Positions 46,558 to 59,385 of a stretch of 64,000 nucleotides of DNA are shown in pieces. A program made the position numbers and the translations under genes. Numbering within the stretch: the stretch's first letter is position 1; every line of letters begins with the position of its first letter. Origin of the DNA: Pelolinea submarina (lineage in GTDB: Bacteria; Chloroflexota; Anaerolineae; Anaerolineales; Anaerolineaceae). The stretch is from assembly GCF_003966975.1 (NCBI RefSeq), contig NZ_AP018437.1:2852001-2916000 (forward strand), written 5' to 3'. A model generated the notes under the pieces. The model had not been told where the DNA came from and made no database searches. It was given only the letters and a program-made list of their open reading frames with translations.

Positions 46558-47235
46558 CTACTCGCTTACGTACACACCTTCAGTTTTTTCAATTTCTTCT
46601 TCTGTGCCCGGGAGTATTTCTCCCTTATAGACCCAAACTTTGATACCAATCTGACCGTAAGTGGTCAGTGCTTCCGTGCGAGCGAAATCAATATCGGCAC
46701 GCAGCGTCTGCAGAGGAACACGGCCTTCACGCAGCCATGTGGTGCGGCACATTTCTGCGCCGTTCAAACGTCCGGCAACCTGAATCTTCACACCTTCAGC
46801 GCCCTGGCGAATGGCTTGTTGAATCGCGCGCTTCATAGCGCGGCGATAGCTGATACGCCGTTCAATCTGGGAAGCGATATTCATGGCGATCAAATAAGCG
46901 TCGCAATCAGGATTCTTGATCTCTTTAATTTCAAGATCAATTTTCTTGCTGGTCAGGTTTTCCAGGTCTTTTCTGAGAATTTTTACAGTCTCGCCTTTTC
47001 GACCAATCAGAATTCCGGGTTTCGCTGTATTCACAACGATGCGAACTTTACCGGGGTATCTTTCAATTTCAATTTGAGATACACCAGCTCTTTCACTGGC
47101 TTTTTTGATCATTTCACGGATCTTGATATCCTGGTGAAGCTGATCAATATAATTTTGTCCTTCAGCGTACCATCGCCCTTCCCAGGTGCGAATGATTCCC
47201 AGGCGCATTCCTACTGGATGTACTTTACGACCCAT
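46558..47235 (-). CDS. rpsC: 30S ribosomal protein S3
   Basis: 225 residues. [26 protein letters not shown] domain ([18 protein letters not shown]) and [22 protein letters not shown]. At the mRNA entry tunnel. 52-base gap to rplV. Confidence 0.97.
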   Translation of the reverse strand: MGRKVHPVGMRLGIIRTWEGRWYAEGQNYIDQLHQDIKIREMIKKASERAGVSQIEIERYPGKVRIVVNTAKPGILIGRKGETVKILRKDLENLTSKKIDLEIKEIKNPDCDAYLIAMNIASQIERRISYRRAMKRAIQQAIRQGAEGVKIQVAGRLNGAEMCRTTWLREGRVPLQTLRADIDFARTEALTTYGQIGIKVWVYKGEILPGTEEEIEKTEGVYVSE

Positions 47236-47287
47236 ATTTTCTCCTGCTTGCTAATCCTATTCACTCTCGTTCTAATAATTCCTGCTT

Positions 47288-47623
47288 CTAAGCTTTCTCA
47301 CGAAGCACAACTTTTACATGTGAGGAGCGCCGCAAAATCGGCTTAAATCTCCCGCGCGCACCAAATCTTCTCCATTTACGCAAAGGAGCATCATTAGCCA
47401 TTATTTGATAGATAACCAAATCCTCACGGTTCATGCCGAAATTATTCTCGGCGTTAGCCATAGCGGAAGTAATCAGTTTGCTAACGGGTTCAGCAGCTTT
47501 CTTGTTTGTGAAACGCAAGATTGAAAGTGCTTCCTCGGCTGATTTACCGCGTACCAAATCAATAACCAAACGCATTTTCTGCGCGGAGACGGAACAATAA
47601 TTCAGTTCAGCTTTTGCTTCCAT
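47288..47623 (-). CDS. rplV: 50S ribosomal protein L22
   Basis: 111 residues. SAQKMRLVIDLVRGKSAEEALSIL, then the loop RKWRRFGARGRFKPILRRSSHVKVVL that lines the exit tunnel. Confidence 0.96.
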   Translation of the reverse strand: MEAKAELNYCSVSAQKMRLVIDLVRGKSAEEALSILRFTNKKAAEPVSKLITSAMANAENNFGMNREDLVIYQIMANDAPLRKWRRFGARGRFKPILRRSSHVKVVLREKA

Positions 47624-47629
47624 ATTCCA

Positions 47630-47911
47630 TTATCCTCTCGCTGAAGATGATTTTTCCGCTACGTGGCCACGAAAATGGCGAGTAGGTGCAAATTCACCTA
47701 GCTTATGACCAACCATGTTTTCGGTGATGTATATCGGCACATGGCGCCGACCATCATGGATGGCAATAGTATGACCGACCATCTGAGGGAAAATCGTGCT
47801 CGCCCTGCTCCAGGTGCGGACTACTTTCTTCTCGTTTTTATCATTCATCTGTTCAATTTTTTTCAACAATTTCGGGGCAATGAACGGCCCTTTCTTTAAA
47901 GAACGTGACAT
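47630..47911 (-). CDS. rpsS: 30S ribosomal protein S19
   Basis: 93 residues. [19 protein letters not shown] and [18 protein letters not shown]. Six bases before rplV. Confidence 0.97.
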   Translation of the reverse strand: MSRSLKKGPFIAPKLLKKIEQMNDKNEKKVVRTWSRASTIFPQMVGHTIAIHDGRRHVPIYITENMVGHKLGEFAPTRHFRGHVAEKSSSARG

Positions 47912-47940
47912 CTTTCAGCTCCTGTGATTCTCCACATACT

Positions 47941-48777
47941 CTATCGCTTGCCAGCATTTCTGCTGCGAACAATATATTTATCGGTGCTCTTATTCTTGCG
48001 GGTCTTGTACCCAAGCGTGGGTTTGCCCCAAGGTGATTTCGGTCCGGGCATACCAATCGGGGAACGCCCTTCACCACCACCATGAGGATGATCACGAGGA
48101 GTCATCGCGCTGCCGCGAACTGCAGGCCGGATGCCCATATGGCGCTTACGACCAGCTTTACCTAATTTGATCTGTCCATGCTCCAAATTACCAACCTGTC
48201 CAATGCAAGCGGTACATTTTTGGCGGATCAAGCGAACTTCGCCGGAAGGCATACGAACCTGGGCATACTCACCTTCCTTGGCAAGTAGTTGAGCAGCCGC
48301 GCCAGCCGAGCGAACCAACTGTCCACCGGCGCCTTCGCGTATTTCCACATTGTGAACCATTGTGCCAACCGGGATTGCTGAAATGGGCAGACAATTGCCT
48401 GCACGAATTTCGGCAGCGGGGCCGGACATGACTTCGTCACCAACTTGCAGTCCCTGAGGAGCTACGATGTAGGTCTTCTCGCCGTCAGCATAAGTCAGCA
48501 AAGCCAAACGCGCTGTGCGCTTGGGGTCGTATTCAATGGCCGAAACTTTGGCAGGAATGCCGATTTTCGACCGTTTGAAATCTACGATTCTGACTCTCTG
48601 TTTGGAGCCGCCGCCTTGATGACGTACGGTAATACGACCATACACATTTCGGCCGGCTTTTTTCGATTTTGAGACAAGCAGTGAACGCTCGGGTTTTGTT
48701 TTGGTAATTTCCTCAAAACTCGATCCGGTCATACCTCGCTGACCAGGTGTCGTTGGTTTATAAATCTTTACACTCAT
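47941..48777 (-). CDS. rplB: 50S ribosomal protein L2
   Basis: 278 residues. [21 protein letters not shown] start, [37 protein letters not shown], with the conserved His near the peptidyl transferase centre. The start overlaps the rplW stop (TAATG). Confidence 0.97.
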   Translation of the reverse strand: MSVKIYKPTTPGQRGMTGSSFEEITKTKPERSLLVSKSKKAGRNVYGRITVRHQGGGSKQRVRIVDFKRSKIGIPAKVSAIEYDPKRTARLALLTYADGEKTYIVAPQGLQVGDEVMSGPAAEIRAGNCLPISAIPVGTMVHNVEIREGAGGQLVRSAGAAAQLLAKEGEYAQVRMPSGEVRLIRQKCTACIGQVGNLEHGQIKLGKAGRKRHMGIRPAVRGSAMTPRDHPHGGGEGRSPIGMPGPKSPWGKPTLGYKTRKNKSTDKYIVRSRNAGKR

Positions 48778-49079
48778 TACTCTACTCCCTCAAAAATCGG
48801 AATACGGTCTTCAGGACTCAGGGTTACGATCGCTTTTTTGTAAGCCGATTTGCGAATGGCCATGCGACGATTACGTCCCCGCCGACTCACTTTAGGAGCG
48901 ACGTTGATGATATTCACCTTTAATACTGTTACCTCAAACGCTGTTTCAACCGCTTCTTTTACCTGGGTGCGAGTTACATCCAGCGGTACTTCAAAGGAGA
49001 ATTGATTCAGCTTTGAAGACTGGTAAGCTGTTTTTTCAGTGATCAAGGGTTTCTTCAATACGTCAAAAGCCGTGCTCAT
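48777..49079 (-). CDS. rplW: 50S ribosomal protein L23
   Basis: 100 residues. [27 protein letters not shown]. Docking site for trigger factor and SRP at the tunnel exit. Overlaps rplD by four bases (ATGA) and rplB by one. Confidence 0.96.
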   Translation of the reverse strand: MSTAFDVLKKPLITEKTAYQSSKLNQFSFEVPLDVTRTQVKEAVETAFEVTVLKVNIINVAPKVSRRGRNRRMAIRKSAYKKAIVTLSPEDRIPIFEGVE

Positions 49080-49720
49080 TTAGCCCTCTCTTTGACAGTC
49101 AAGAAGCTCTTCAGAACATCAATGGATGATTCTTCCATGATAATCTGGTCAAAACTCAACATGTCGCGAATATTCAAATATTTAGCCAATATAACTTTCA
49201 CATGAGGAATGTTATCCGCCGAGAGCAGCACATCGATCTTGCTATCTTTCTCCGGAATGACCAACAAAGCGGTTTGCTTGCCGACGATTTTTTCAATCGC
49301 CTGTGCCAGCAACTTACTCTTAGGTTCCCCAAATGACAAATTGTCTACAATAACAACCGACTGTTCAGCAGCCTTGGCTGACAGTGCAGAGCGCACAGCC
49401 GCGCGGCGCATTTTGAGGGGCATCTTCAAGCTGTAATCACGTGAATGCGGTGTATGAATCTTGCCACCACCGACCCATTGTGCTGCACGGGTTGAACCCT
49501 GGCGCGCACGACCGGTACCCTTTTGGCGCCACGGCTTGCGACCGCCACCAGAGACATCACTGCGAACTTTGGTTTCATGAGTACCCAAACGCGCATTGGC
49601 CATTTGACGCACATAAGCTTGATGCATCAAATCCGGCTTGATAGGTGCCTCAAAAATTGAAGCCGGCAGCTCTATCTCTTTTACTTTACTTCCCTTTAAA
49701 TCGACTACGTCTACTTTCAT
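49076..49720 (-). CDS. rplD: 50S ribosomal protein L4
   Basis: 214 residues from ATG 49720, with GGAG nine bases upstream; ATG 49735 overlaps that site and is less likely. [25 protein letters not shown] is the exit-tunnel loop. In E. coli L4 represses the S10 operon. Confidence 0.95.
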   Translation of the reverse strand: MKVDVVDLKGSKVKEIELPASIFEAPIKPDLMHQAYVRQMANARLGTHETKVRSDVSGGGRKPWRQKGTGRARQGSTRAAQWVGGGKIHTPHSRDYSLKMPLKMRRAAVRSALSAKAAEQSVVIVDNLSFGEPKSKLLAQAIEKIVGKQTALLVIPEKDSKIDVLLSADNIPHVKVILAKYLNIRDMLSFDQIIMEESSIDVLKSFLTVKERAK

Positions 49721-49767
49721 AATTCTTAGCTCCAAAAACGCGGTAAGTATCCCGCTGATTCGATCGT

Positions 49768-50397
49768 TTATTGCTTCCTGGCATCCTTGATTACAACCAG
49801 CCCACCGCGTGGACCAGGAACCGAGCCGTTTACGCCGATTAAATTCTTTTCAACATCAACCAGCACTACCTTTAAATTCTGGGAAGATACGCGTTCATTT
49901 CCCATGTGACCAGCCATCTTTTTGCCCTTAAAAACACGGCCGGGGGTTGTGGTAGCGCCGACAGAACCGGGAGCACGACCGCGATCGGATTGACCATGGG
50001 TCTTGGGACCGCCGCGGAAATTATGACGCTTCATGCCGCCCGCAAAGCCTTTACCTTTGCTAAAGCCAACAACATCTACACGTTTACCAACTTCAAATTG
50101 GGCAACGTCTACTTTATCGCCTTCTTTTACTTCCGGAGTACTGGTTCTGAATTCGCGCAGATAGCGAAGGGTGGGCAGTTCATTGCGTTTCAAATGACCC
50201 AATTGCCCGCCAGTTAATTTTGTTTCTTTTACTTCTTCGAAGCCAATCTGCACTGCGGAGTAGCCATCATTAGCTATGGTACGAATTTGTGTAACAAAAC
50301 ATGGCCCAGCCTCTATGATGGTTACCGGTAACGCGTTACCATCGTCACTAAAGACTTGGGTCATGCCAAGTTTTTTCCCAATCAGCCCTTTAAACAT
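49768..50397 (-). CDS. rplC: 50S ribosomal protein L3
   Basis: 209 residues from ATG 50397 ([16 protein letters not shown]), which has TTAGGAGAAAAG upstream; a frame extension to 50454 is not supported. [29 protein letters not shown] is diagnostic. Separated from rpsJ by an unusual 208-base gap. Confidence 0.96.
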   Translation of the reverse strand: MFKGLIGKKLGMTQVFSDDGNALPVTIIEAGPCFVTQIRTIANDGYSAVQIGFEEVKETKLTGGQLGHLKRNELPTLRYLREFRTSTPEVKEGDKVDVAQFEVGKRVDVVGFSKGKGFAGGMKRHNFRGGPKTHGQSDRGRAPGSVGATTTPGRVFKGKKMAGHMGNERVSSQNLKVVLVDVEKNLIGVNGSVPGPRGGLVVIKDARKQ

Positions 50398-50605
50398 ATT
50401 AACTTTTCTCCTAAAATATAAATTAATTTTTTTTGAGACTGTCAGCATGGGCAAGCTGCATCATCTCCTGGCAGTACAGTCAATCATTTCAAAGCCAAAC
50501 TAATAAGTATTTTGACCGTTCGCTTTTAAAACGATTCTTGTTCTGTCGAATTCAGTTGTAAAACCGCAAAATTTTACCACAAAACAAAAATTTGTTCAAA
50601 CCCGA
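50398..50605 (-). promoter_or_regulatory. Long rpsJ-rplC leader with hairpin
   Basis: A 208-base gap inside an otherwise tight operon. On the minus strand GACTGT (50476-50481) pairs with ACAGTC (50437-50442), enclosing a smaller CAGC/GCTG stem, followed by an A-run, then the rplC ribosome site. AT-rich around it. It may be a second promoter region or an r-protein-binding leader. Confidence 0.35.
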
Positions 50606-50914
50606 TTATATCTTGATTTCAATATCTACGCCCGCGGGCAGATTTAATCGCATCAACATATCAATTGTTTTTGAATCCGGATCCATCACATCAATAATCC
50701 GATTGTGTGTCCTGATCTCAAAGTGTTCATGAGAGTCCTTATCAATAAAGGTCGATCTCCGGACAGTAAACTTTTCAATGTTGGTGGGCAACGGCACCGG
50801 GCCAACGACTTTAGCACCACTGCGCTCGGCAGTTTCTACAATTCTTTTGGCTGACTGATCCAAAACTCGATGATCGTAAGCCTTTAGTCTGATACGAATT
50901 TTTTGTTTTGCCAT
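50606..50914 (-). CDS. rpsJ: 30S ribosomal protein S10
   Basis: 102 residues. [47 protein letters not shown] and [11 protein letters not shown]. It also serves as NusE in antitermination. 12 bases after tuf, so joined to the str operon. Confidence 0.97.
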   Translation of the reverse strand: MAKQKIRIRLKAYDHRVLDQSAKRIVETAERSGAKVVGPVPLPTNIEKFTVRRSTFIDKDSHEHFEIRTHNRIIDVMDPDSKTIDMLMRLNLPAGVDIEIKI

Positions 50915-50926
50915 TTCCTTTTATAC

Positions 50927-52129
50927 CTATTCCAAAATTTGGGTGATGACGCCCGCACCAACAGTGAGGCCGCCTTCGCGGATGGCGAACTGGGAACCCT
51001 GTTCCAAAGCAACGGGGATGATCAATTCGACCTTCATGTTGACATTATCGCCAGGCATAACCATTTCAACATCAGCGGGCAATTCAATATTGCCGGTCAC
51101 ATCCATGGTGCGGATGTAGAATTGCGGGCGATAGCCGGTGAAGAACGGTTTGTGACGTCCGCCTTCTTCGCGCTTCAGAACGTACACTTCAGCGTTGAAT
51201 TTGGTGTGGGGGGTGATGCTCTTGGGAGCTGCAACCACCATACCGCGTTCCACGTCGGTGCGCTCAACACCGCGCAGCAATAAACCAGCGTTATCGCCGG
51301 CCATACCTTCGTTCAGGGTCTTGTGGAACATTTCCACGCCGGTGACGACGGTGGGCATGCTCTTTTCACGCAGACCGACAATCTCGACTGCTTCGCCAAC
51401 CTTGACCTTGCCGCGATCGATACGTCCGGTGACCACGGTGCCGCGGCCCTTGATGGAGAAGACGTCCTCAACGGGCATCATGAAGGGTTTGTCCACGTCA
51501 CGCTGCGGATCGGGGAAGTATGCGTCGATGGTGTCCATCAATTCCTTGATGCAGGCATATTCGGGCGCTTCCGGATCGGTGGAGTCGCTCTCCAAAGCCT
51601 TCAGGGCGCTGCCGCGGATGATCGGAATCTCATCGCCGGGGAATTTGTAGCTGGTCAGCATTTCGCGCAGTTCCAGTTCAACCAGTTCCAACAGTTCCGG
51701 GTCGTCCATCATGTCGACTTTGTTCAAGAAGACAACGATGTTGGGGACTTCCACCTGGTGGGCCAGCAGAACGTGCTCACGTGTCTGGGGCATGGGGCCA
51801 TCGGGGGCTGCCACAACCAGAATGGCGCCGTCAACCTGGGCCGCGCCGGTGATCATGTTCTTGATGTAGTCACGGTGGCCGGGCATATCCACATGCGCGT
51901 AGTGGCGCTTGGGGGTCTCGTATTCCACGTGAGCAATATTGATGGTGATACCGCGGGCTTTCTCTTCCGGCGCATTATCGATGGTATCGAATGCGCGAAA
52001 ATCCGCCATACCGCGAATGGCGGCATATTTGGTGATAGCAGCGGTGAGCGTGGTCTTGCCATGGTCAATGTGACCCATGGTGCCCACGTTCATGTGCGGC
52101 TTCGTTCGTTCGTAAGTTTCCTTTGCCAT
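50927..52129 (-). CDS. tuf: Elongation factor Tu
   Basis: 400 residues. G1 GHIDHGKT, switch [10 protein letters not shown] (reads DMPGH rather than DCPGH), NKVDM, and the full domains 2 and 3. Delivers aminoacyl-tRNA to the ribosome. Only copy in the window. Between fusA (35 bases) and rpsJ. Confidence 0.98.
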   Translation of the reverse strand: MAKETYERTKPHMNVGTMGHIDHGKTTLTAAITKYAAIRGMADFRAFDTIDNAPEEKARGITINIAHVEYETPKRHYAHVDMPGHRDYIKNMITGAAQVDGAILVVAAPDGPMPQTREHVLLAHQVEVPNIVVFLNKVDMMDDPELLELVELELREMLTSYKFPGDEIPIIRGSALKALESDSTDPEAPEYACIKELMDTIDAYFPDPQRDVDKPFMMPVEDVFSIKGRGTVVTGRIDRGKVKVGEAVEIVGLREKSMPTVVTGVEMFHKTLNEGMAGDNAGLLLRGVERTDVERGMVVAAPKSITPHTKFNAEVYVLKREEGGRHKPFFTGYRPQFYIRTMDVTGNIELPADVEMVMPGDNVNMKVELIIPVALEQGSQFAIREGGLTVGAGVITQILE

Positions 52130-52164
52130 ATTAATCTCCTTATGATAACACTGTTAATCGTAAA

Positions 52165-54231
52165 TTAATTTTTTATTTCTTCTGTGGTGGGCGCATAATG
52201 TGAGAATTCCATGGAAAACACACCGCGTCCCTGGGTTGCCGAACGAAGATCAGTCGCATACCCAAACATTCCTGCTAAGGGTACGTTCGCGTGTACTGCC
52301 TGCGCATTACCGGGTTTGGGTTCCATTCCGGTAATTTCCGCTTTTCGCGAACTTAATTGTCCCAAAACGTCTCCAAGATATTCATCCGGAATTACTACTT
52401 CAACGCCCATAATAGGCTGCAGCAAAGTCGGACTGCCTTTTTCAATACCTTCACGGAAGGCGAAAGTGGCTGCCATCTTAAAAGCCATTTCACTTGAATC
52501 TACCTCATGGTAGGAACCATCATAGAAAGTCACCAAGACATCGGTAACCGGATATCCAGCAATAACGCCTGCCTCAGCCGCTTCTTTTACACCGGTTTCA
52601 ACAGCCTTGAAATATTCGGTTGGTACCGAGCCTTTGGTAATTTTATTCTCAAATTTAATGCCGCTGCCCTGCTCCATGGGTTCCATGGAGAAGACTACAT
52701 GGCCATATTGACCATGACCGCCGGTCTGTTTGGCATACTTGTAATCAACCTTGGGCACCTTACGCGTAATTGTCTCGCGGAAGGACACGCGCGGCTTGCC
52801 AACATTGGCCTGAACGCCGAATTCCCGCATCATACGATCCACCAGGATTTCCAAGTGCAACTCACCCATACCGGAGATAATCGTTTGGCCAGTGTTTTCA
52901 TCCACATGGACTCTAAACGTGGGATCTTCTTCTGATAATTTCTGCAGTGCGTTAGCCAGTTTATCCTGGTCGGCCAGTGTTTTCGGTTCGATAGCGACGA
53001 AGATGACCGGTTCAGGGAACGCAATACGTTCCAGAACAATCGGGTCATGCGCCGAGCAGATGGTATCACCCGTGGATGCGTTCTTCAGACCCAATACAGC
53101 GCCGATATCGCCAGCGCCAATCTCCGCCAGATCTTCACGATGATCAGCATAAACACGAATCAGACGGCCAACACGTTCCTTCTTTTGGTTGGAAGAGTTG
53201 TAGGCCATTACACCCTGTTCCAATTTACCGGAGTAAACACGGAAATAGGCCATACGCCCCGCATAAGGATCGGAAACAATCTTGAAGATCAACGCGCACA
53301 ACGGCTCATCCAATGAATTGTTGCGCACAATTTCTTTTTCAGTATGGGGATCCGTTCCCTTCACAGGCGGCACTTCCGCCGGCGAGGGTAAATAATCGAT
53401 AACAGCATCCAACAGCAGCTGAACGCCCTTGTTTTTCAAGGATGAACCGCAGAAGACAGGTGTAGCCGTATTTGTCAGGACAGCATGACGGATGGCCGCT
53501 TTCAATTCCGGAACAGTTATTTCTTCGCCTTCCAGGAATTTAACCACCAAGTTGTCATCCAGTTCAGCAATTCTTTCAACCAGCACTGCCCGCTGCTCTT
53601 TGGCATCTTCCAACATATCGGCAGGGATTTCCTCCACCACCGGTTCTGAACCCATTTCGTCTTTCCAGAAAATCGCTTTCATATTCAAGAGGTCAATGAC
53701 GCCCTTGAAATCAGCTTCTTTACCGATCTGGATTTGCATTTGCAGGGGATTAGCCCCCAACTTCTCGCGAATGGTCTGAATTGAATAACTATAGGACGCA
53801 CCCATGCGATCCAGCTTATTTACAAAGCAAATGCGGGGGACGTTATAGCGATCAGCCTGACGCCAAACCGTTTCACTTTGCGGTTCAACGCCCTGCACAC
53901 CATCAAAGACAACCACCCCACCATCCAAGACGCGCAAGGAGCGCTGAACCTCGGCGGTGAAATCGATATGTCCGGGAGTGTCAATCAGATTGATCTGATA
54001 GTCTTTCCATTCGGTAGTAATAGCAGCGGAAACAATGGTAATCCCCCGTTCCCGCTCCTGATCCATCCAATCCGTAACAGTGGTTCCGTCATCGACGGAA
54101 CCCATCTTATACGTTTTTCCAGTGTAAAACAAAATACGTTCAGTAGTTGTTGTTTTACCTGCATCAATATGAGCGATTACCCCGATATTTCGCATTCTTT
54201 CAAAAGGATATTCCCGCGTCATACCCGGCAC
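52165..54231 (-). CDS. fusA: Elongation factor G (canonical)
   Basis: 688 residues. G1 [16 protein letters not shown] with the catalytic His, NKLDRMGA, and domains II-V. Catalyses translocation and, with RRF, recycling. Compare with the second EF-G at 4497-6566, where His is Tyr. In-frame ATG a few codons inside ([12 protein letters not shown]) is an alternative start. Confidence 0.97.
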   Translation of the reverse strand: MPGMTREYPFERMRNIGVIAHIDAGKTTTTERILFYTGKTYKMGSVDDGTTVTDWMDQERERGITIVSAAITTEWKDYQINLIDTPGHIDFTAEVQRSLRVLDGGVVVFDGVQGVEPQSETVWRQADRYNVPRICFVNKLDRMGASYSYSIQTIREKLGANPLQMQIQIGKEADFKGVIDLLNMKAIFWKDEMGSEPVVEEIPADMLEDAKEQRAVLVERIAELDDNLVVKFLEGEEITVPELKAAIRHAVLTNTATPVFCGSSLKNKGVQLLLDAVIDYLPSPAEVPPVKGTDPHTEKEIVRNNSLDEPLCALIFKIVSDPYAGRMAYFRVYSGKLEQGVMAYNSSNQKKERVGRLIRVYADHREDLAEIGAGDIGAVLGLKNASTGDTICSAHDPIVLERIAFPEPVIFVAIEPKTLADQDKLANALQKLSEEDPTFRVHVDENTGQTIISGMGELHLEILVDRMMREFGVQANVGKPRVSFRETITRKVPKVDYKYAKQTGGHGQYGHVVFSMEPMEQGSGIKFENKITKGSVPTEYFKAVETGVKEAAEAGVIAGYPVTDVLVTFYDGSYHEVDSSEMAFKMAATFAFREGIEKGSPTLLQPIMGVEVVIPDEYLGDVLGQLSSRKAEITGMEPKPGNAQAVHANVPLAGMFGYATDLRSATQGRGVFSMEFSHYAPTTEEIKN

Positions 54232-54264
54232 CTCACACCACTGAACATCGACTGTTAAAGTAGA

Positions 54265-54732
54265 CTAAAACCTAAAATGAGAGAAGGCGCGATTTGCCTC
54301 CGCCATTTTATGCGTTTCTTCTTTTTTCTTAATTGCAGATCCCTGATTGTTGGCAGCATCCAAAATCTCAGCTGACAATTTTTCTGCAAACGACTTTCCC
54401 GCGCGGCTGCGTGTGGCACCCAGGATCCAGCGAATCGCCAGGGTCAACTTGCGATCCGGCTCAACCTCCATAGGAACCTGGTAAGTGGCGCCACCAACAC
54501 GACGAGGGCGGACTTCCATGACCGGGCCGACATTCTTGAATGCCGTATCCAGCACTTCCGCCGCGTTCTTCTTGGTTTTGTCTTCAACGATATCCAGCGC
54601 ATCGTAAACGATACGGGTAGCGGTACTCTTTTTACCTTGAATCAAAACATGATTGATCAGGACCTGAACATTGGTATTGTTATAGCGGAGATCAGGCTCA
54701 ACTGTTCGTTTTTCTGGTTTTGTCCTACGCAT
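54265..54732 (-). CDS. rpsG: 30S ribosomal protein S7
   Basis: 155 residues. LINHVLIQGKKSTATRIVYDAL, EVRPRRVGGATYQVPMEV and RSRAGKSFAEKLSAEIL. Nucleates the 30S head. 29 bases after rpsL. Confidence 0.97.
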   Translation of the reverse strand: MRRTKPEKRTVEPDLRYNNTNVQVLINHVLIQGKKSTATRIVYDALDIVEDKTKKNAAEVLDTAFKNVGPVMEVRPRRVGGATYQVPMEVEPDRKLTLAIRWILGATRSRAGKSFAEKLSAEILDAANNQGSAIKKKEETHKMAEANRAFSHFRF

Positions 54733-54761
54733 TCAATAACTCCATCTCGATAATTGCAAAT

Positions 54762-55178
54762 TTATTTAGGCATTTTGGTGCCGTATTTGGAACGGCTGGA
54801 ATTGCGATCATTCACGCCGGTCGTATCCAAAGTGCCGCGCACAATGTGGTAGCGAACGCCAGGCAGATCTTTAACACGACCGCCGCGAACCATAACCACG
54901 GAGTGCTCCTGCAATTGGTGGCCTTCACCGGGAATGTACGCTGTAACTTCAATCTGATTGGTCAGACGAACACGAGCAATCTTCCGCAAAGCGGAGTTAG
55001 GTTTCTTAGGCGTCATTGTCCTCACGACCGTGCAAACGCCACGTTTCTGCGGCGCGCCCTTTGGCTGGCGTACACGACGCTGTTTATTGGTATTGAACGT
55101 ATAGAGCAGCGCAGGCGCTTTGCTCTTTACTTTTTTACTCGTACGACCTTTTCGAATCAGTTGATTGATAGTTGGCAC
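54762..55178 (-). CDS. rpsL: 30S ribosomal protein S12
   Basis: 138 residues. [10 protein letters not shown] start, [24 protein letters not shown] and [23 protein letters not shown]. The PKKPNS lysine is the common streptomycin-sensitive form. It follows rpoB by 83 bases with no rpoC between. Confidence 0.97.
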   Translation of the reverse strand: MPTINQLIRKGRTSKKVKSKAPALLYTFNTNKQRRVRQPKGAPQKRGVCTVVRTMTPKKPNSALRKIARVRLTNQIEVTAYIPGEGHQLQEHSVVMVRGGRVKDLPGVRYHIVRGTLDTTGVNDRNSSRSKYGTKMPK

Positions 55179-55261
55179 CTTTCAGCCTCCAAATAAATTA
55201 TAAAACTTAGCTACAGACACGAAGTCGGAGTATATCATACAGAATACTCACCGTCAACTCA

Positions 55262-58200
55262 TTATGACAGGAAATTGTCAATATTTGAGCCCAATCCCAG
55301 CAATCCTGTTGAGATTTTGGGCGGTTTGACTTTCTCTTCGTCCTTCCCGAACTTAATAATATCACCGGATTCCATTTCTGCCTCAACTGCCAAGCCAAGA
55401 CTTTGCAGCTCTTTCACCAAGACACGGAAGGAAGCCGGCAAACTGGGTTCCTCAATTGCTTCGCCCTTTACAATGGCTTCATAGGAAGATACACGACCTT
55501 GAACGTCATCGGACTTGACTGTCAGCATTTCCTGCAGCGTATAGGCCGCACCGTAAGCCTCCAGGGCCCAAACTTCCATCTCACCAAAGCGTTGGCCGCC
55601 GAATTGCGCCTTGCCGCCCAAAGGCTGCTGCGTTACGAGGCTGTATGGGCCGGTTGAACGCGCGTGCACCTTATCTTCGACAAGGTGATGCAATTTCAGG
55701 ATAGTCATAATACCGACGGTAACGGATTGCCCAAAGGGCATGCCGGTTTTCCCGTTGCGAATGACTTGTTTACCTAAAATAGGCATGGGGTTTTCAGCTT
55801 CGACCATGTAAGCTTCCGCTTTCTCACGGATGTTTTCATCTTTAACACGGCTGACATTGACGCCATTATTTTCCAGCCAAATACGCAGGCAGATTTCAAT
55901 AGCTTTTTCGTCGCGCCGGTCAGATTCGGTATCCAGCGCTGAGATGCTGTCAAACGAGAGACAACCTTCCGGTTCGTATCCTTTATCACGCAGCCATTCC
56001 GTTAAGGTGGCGCGACGCGCATAGGTCAAATCGGTCTTGAAGCGGAAGATATCGTAATCCTTCTCACCCAACCAGTTTTCCAGATAGAGCAAACGGACTT
56101 CTTCGTCATCCTTGATCATATCCGGCTCAAAGCCCTGATCCTTAATCCAATCCCAAGCCTTGGTGCCAATTTCTTTCCAGGCGGCATCAATCAACCAGGC
56201 ACGGCCCAGTTCCGCCTCAATTTCCTTTTCATTGGCGCCGTCAAAGACAGGCGTAATGGCTCTGAAACCAAGGCGAGAGGCCGCCCAACCCAGGTGAGTC
56301 TCCAATACCTGACCGATATTCATACGGCCAGGGACACCCAACGGGTTCAAAATGATGTCGACGGGGGTACCGTCATCCAACATGGGCATATCTTCCACAG
56401 GGATAACACGGGAAACCACACCCTTGTTTCCATGACGGCCGGCCATCTTATCTCCGGCGGTCAGCTTGCGCAGCTGCGCAACCGAAACGCGCACCATCTT
56501 TTCAACACCAGCGGACAAATCAGTGTTTTCTTCACGGGTGAAGACTTTGACTTCCACGACTTTACCGCGCTCGCCATGCGGCATGCGCAGGGAAGTATCT
56601 TTCACATCACGGGACTTTTCACCGAAAATGGCGCGCAACAGGCGTTCTTCAGGAGTGAGTTCTTTTTCACCTTTAGGTGTGATCTTGCCAACCAGAATGT
56701 CATTGGGGCCAACCTCGGCACCCAGACGGACAATACCGTCCTCATCCAGGTCTTTGATAGCGTCGTCGCCGACATTGGGGATATCACGCGTGATCTCTTC
56801 CGGGCCTAATTTGGTATCGCGCGCTTCCACTTCATACTTCTCAATATGCACGGAAGTAAAGCGATCCTGCTGAACAAGGCGTTCGGAAATCAGGATGGCA
56901 TCTTCAAAGTTACCGCCTTCCCACGAGAGGAACGCAATGGTTACGTTTTGGCCCAAAGCCAGATTGCCATCCACGGTAGAAGAAGAATCCGCGATGACAT
57001 CACCCACATGCACGCGCTGGCCTTTTTTGACGACCGGGCGTTGATCGATGCATGTACTCTGATTTGACCGTTGATACTTGCGCAAATGATAGGTGCGCAC
57101 GCCGTCGGAGGTCCGCAGTGTAACCTGCTCACCATTGACGGAAAGCACTTCACCTTCCTGATCGGCAATAATAACCTGGCCCGAATCCATAGCAGCGTAG
57201 CGTTCCATACCGGTGGAAACCATCGGCTGGTCAGGAGAGACCAAAGGCACCGCTTGCGCCATCATGTTCGAACCCATCAAGGCACGGTTGGCATCGTCAT
57301 GCTCCAGGAAGGGAATCAACGAAGCGCTGATACCCACAATCTGGTGCGGCGCGACATCCATGAAATCAATGCGTTCCGGCCGGCTCATAATGAAGTCGGA
57401 ATGGAAACGCGAGGAAATTCGATTGGTGGCAAATTCCTGCAGCTCTTGCAGAGGCGTGTTGGCTTGGGCAATGTTGAATTTATCTTCCGCATCGGCAGAC
57501 AGATATTCAATTTCGTCAGACACAAAGGGATTTACCGGAACAGTTTTTACGCCCTTATCCTTCAGCTTGCCAAGCACATCTGCTGTGACCAGATCACCCT
57601 GCTTGAGCAGCACATCGCCGCTTTCAGTGAGTACATCTTCACGAGCCACGCGCCCTTCCAGACGCTTGTCCTTAAGAGGCAGGGTGTTATAAACCTTGCG
57701 ATAAGGTGTTTCGATAAAGCCGTATTCATTTACTTTCGCAAATGAAGCCAGACGGCCGATCAAACCAATGTTCGGGCCTTCTGGTGTTTCAATGGGGCAA
57801 ATGCGGCCATAGTGCGAGTTGTGGACATCACGGACGTCAAAACCGGCACGGTCACGGCGCAAGCCGCCAGGGCCTAACGCGGACAGCGTGCGCTTGTGGC
57901 GCAATTCCGCCAGCGGGTTGGTTTGATCCATGAATTGTGAAAGCTGGCTGGAACCAAAGAACTCACGCAGGGCAGCAATCATAGGACGAATGTTGATGAG
58001 ACTGACCGGAGAAACCTGGTCCTGCTCACGAATCGACATACGTTCCTTAATTACGCGTTCCATGCGGCGCATACCAATGCGCAGTTTGTTCTGGATTAAT
58101 TCGCCGACTGTTTTCACACGGCGGTTGCCAAGATGATCGATATCATCCTTTTCTTCCAGATCATTGTTGATCATAATCATGCGGCGCACCAGATAGATGA

Positions 58201-59179
58201 TGTCCCATTTGGTGATGGTGCGGTGTGAAACCGGGATGCGCGCCGACAGATCCAATTTTTGGTTAAGTTTGTAGCGCCCTACTCTTTCCAGGTCATAATG
58301 ACGCTGGTCAAACAGTTGCTGCTCCAAGAATTCCCGGGCGTTTTCTAGCGTGGCCGGATCACCGGGGCGCATCTTGCGGAAGAATTCCAGCAAAGCCGCT
58401 TCGGCGATGGTTCGGCCGTCCGAGAGATCCCATTCCGGTTCCTGACGAATTGTATTGGCAACGTATAAGCGATCGGTATCCTTGTCGATATCCTTGAAGA
58501 ATTCAAGCAGCTCTTCATCGGTACCGTACTTTAAAGGAGACTCTTCCAGTCCATCATCCACCGCGCACAAGGCACGTAAAAAGATGGTGATGGGGACAGA
58601 GCGTTTGCGGTTGAATTTCAAGATGAGGTAATCATTTTTACGCGTCTCGAATTCCATCCAGGCACCGCGGTCAGGGATCAGTTTGGCAGTAGCCAACTTG
58701 CGGCCGGTAGCGCGGTTGATCGGTGCGTCAAAATAAACGCCGGGAGAACGGATTAATTGCGAGACAACCACACGTTCTGTGCCATTAATAATGAAAGTCC
58801 CTTTATCCGTCATCTCCGGGAAGTCGCCCAGGAAAATATCCTGTTTGATTGGCTCGGGCACTTCAGGCCCAGCCAACAAGACGGAAACATAGAGCGGCGA
58901 TGAATAAGTCAGGTCGCGCTCCAAACATTCTTCGATGGAATTCTTCGGTTCTTCGAACCAATATTTCAGGTCAAAGTCTTTTACTTCCGAAGAATTGCTG
59001 GGAAAGTAAAGTTTGATACCCTTGTTGTATGATTCAATTGGGGAAATCTCAGTAAACAGATCGGCCAGGCCGGTAGTCTTTAATCTTTGAAAAGATTCTT
59101 TCTGGACTTCAATCAAATTGGGAATTTCAAGGATTGAATGAATACGGGCGTACGATTTCTCCGGTAAGTCAGAGTTCAT
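55262..59179 (-). CDS. rpoB: RNA polymerase beta subunit
   Basis: 1305 residues. [29 protein letters not shown] is the rifampicin-region loop. [32 protein letters not shown] and [24 protein letters not shown] mark the catalytic core and C-terminus. The gene opens the long minus-strand cluster behind a good promoter at 59239-59267. The usual downstream rpoC is missing; the next gene is rpsL. Confidence 0.98.
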   Translation of the reverse strand: MNSDLPEKSYARIHSILEIPNLIEVQKESFQRLKTTGLADLFTEISPIESYNKGIKLYFPSNSSEVKDFDLKYWFEEPKNSIEECLERDLTYSSPLYVSVLLAGPEVPEPIKQDIFLGDFPEMTDKGTFIINGTERVVVSQLIRSPGVYFDAPINRATGRKLATAKLIPDRGAWMEFETRKNDYLILKFNRKRSVPITIFLRALCAVDDGLEESPLKYGTDEELLEFFKDIDKDTDRLYVANTIRQEPEWDLSDGRTIAEAALLEFFRKMRPGDPATLENAREFLEQQLFDQRHYDLERVGRYKLNQKLDLSARIPVSHRTITKWDIIYLVRRMIMINNDLEEKDDIDHLGNRRVKTVGELIQNKLRIGMRRMERVIKERMSIREQDQVSPVSLINIRPMIAALREFFGSSQLSQFMDQTNPLAELRHKRTLSALGPGGLRRDRAGFDVRDVHNSHYGRICPIETPEGPNIGLIGRLASFAKVNEYGFIETPYRKVYNTLPLKDKRLEGRVAREDVLTESGDVLLKQGDLVTADVLGKLKDKGVKTVPVNPFVSDEIEYLSADAEDKFNIAQANTPLQELQEFATNRISSRFHSDFIMSRPERIDFMDVAPHQIVGISASLIPFLEHDDANRALMGSNMMAQAVPLVSPDQPMVSTGMERYAAMDSGQVIIADQEGEVLSVNGEQVTLRTSDGVRTYHLRKYQRSNQSTCIDQRPVVKKGQRVHVGDVIADSSSTVDGNLALGQNVTIAFLSWEGGNFEDAILISERLVQQDRFTSVHIEKYEVEARDTKLGPEEITRDIPNVGDDAIKDLDEDGIVRLGAEVGPNDILVGKITPKGEKELTPEERLLRAIFGEKSRDVKDTSLRMPHGERGKVVEVKVFTREENTDLSAGVEKMVRVSVAQLRKLTAGDKMAGRHGNKGVVSRVIPVEDMPMLDDGTPVDIILNPLGVPGRMNIGQVLETHLGWAASRLGFRAITPVFDGANEKEIEAELGRAWLIDAAWKEIGTKAWDWIKDQGFEPDMIKDDEEVRLLYLENWLGEKDYDIFRFKTDLTYARRATLTEWLRDKGYEPEGCLSFDSISALDTESDRRDEKAIEICLRIWLENNGVNVSRVKDENIREKAEAYMVEAENPMPILGKQVIRNGKTGMPFGQSVTVGIMTILKLHHLVEDKVHARSTGPYSLVTQQPLGGKAQFGGQRFGEMEVWALEAYGAAYTLQEMLTVKSDDVQGRVSSYEAIVKGEAIEEPSLPASFRVLVKELQSLGLAVEAEMESGDIIKFGKDEEKVKPPKISTGLLGLGSNIDNFLS

Positions 59180-59238
59180 TTATTTCTCCTGGTCAACTTG
59201 CTTAATAATATAATCAGCTGTACATTTGGCAAACGGAT

Positions 59239-59267
59239 ATTGTAACAAATATAACCATTTCGGTCAA
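59239..59267 (-). promoter_or_regulatory. Sigma70-type promoter of rpoB and the downstream cluster
   Basis: On the minus strand: TTGACC (59262-59267), 17-base spacer, TACAAT (59239-59244). Predicted start near 59232, giving a leader of about 50 bases. Confidence 0.75.
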
Positions 59268-59321
59268 TATTGTTATCTTGGTAATAACTGCATTGAAATG
59301 GATATTATTTACCCCTTCTCT

Positions 59322-59327
59322 TATAAT
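59322..59327 (+). promoter_or_regulatory. Candidate -10 box for the glycosyltransferase gene
   Basis: TATAAT 58 bases before the start. The -35 position reads TGGATA (weak). Confidence 0.35.
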
Positions 59328-59385
59328 AAATATTGCCATTCAACAAATGATTCTACCAGTTTTTAAACTGTAATGAGGTAAAAGC

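Noticed and set aside
50437..50481. Terminator between rpsJ and rplC
   Set aside because: On the minus strand the stem is followed by A, not T, so it cannot be rho-independent in gene direction.
51323..52168. Plus-strand frame opposite tuf
   Set aside because: Antisense shadow of a highly conserved gene.
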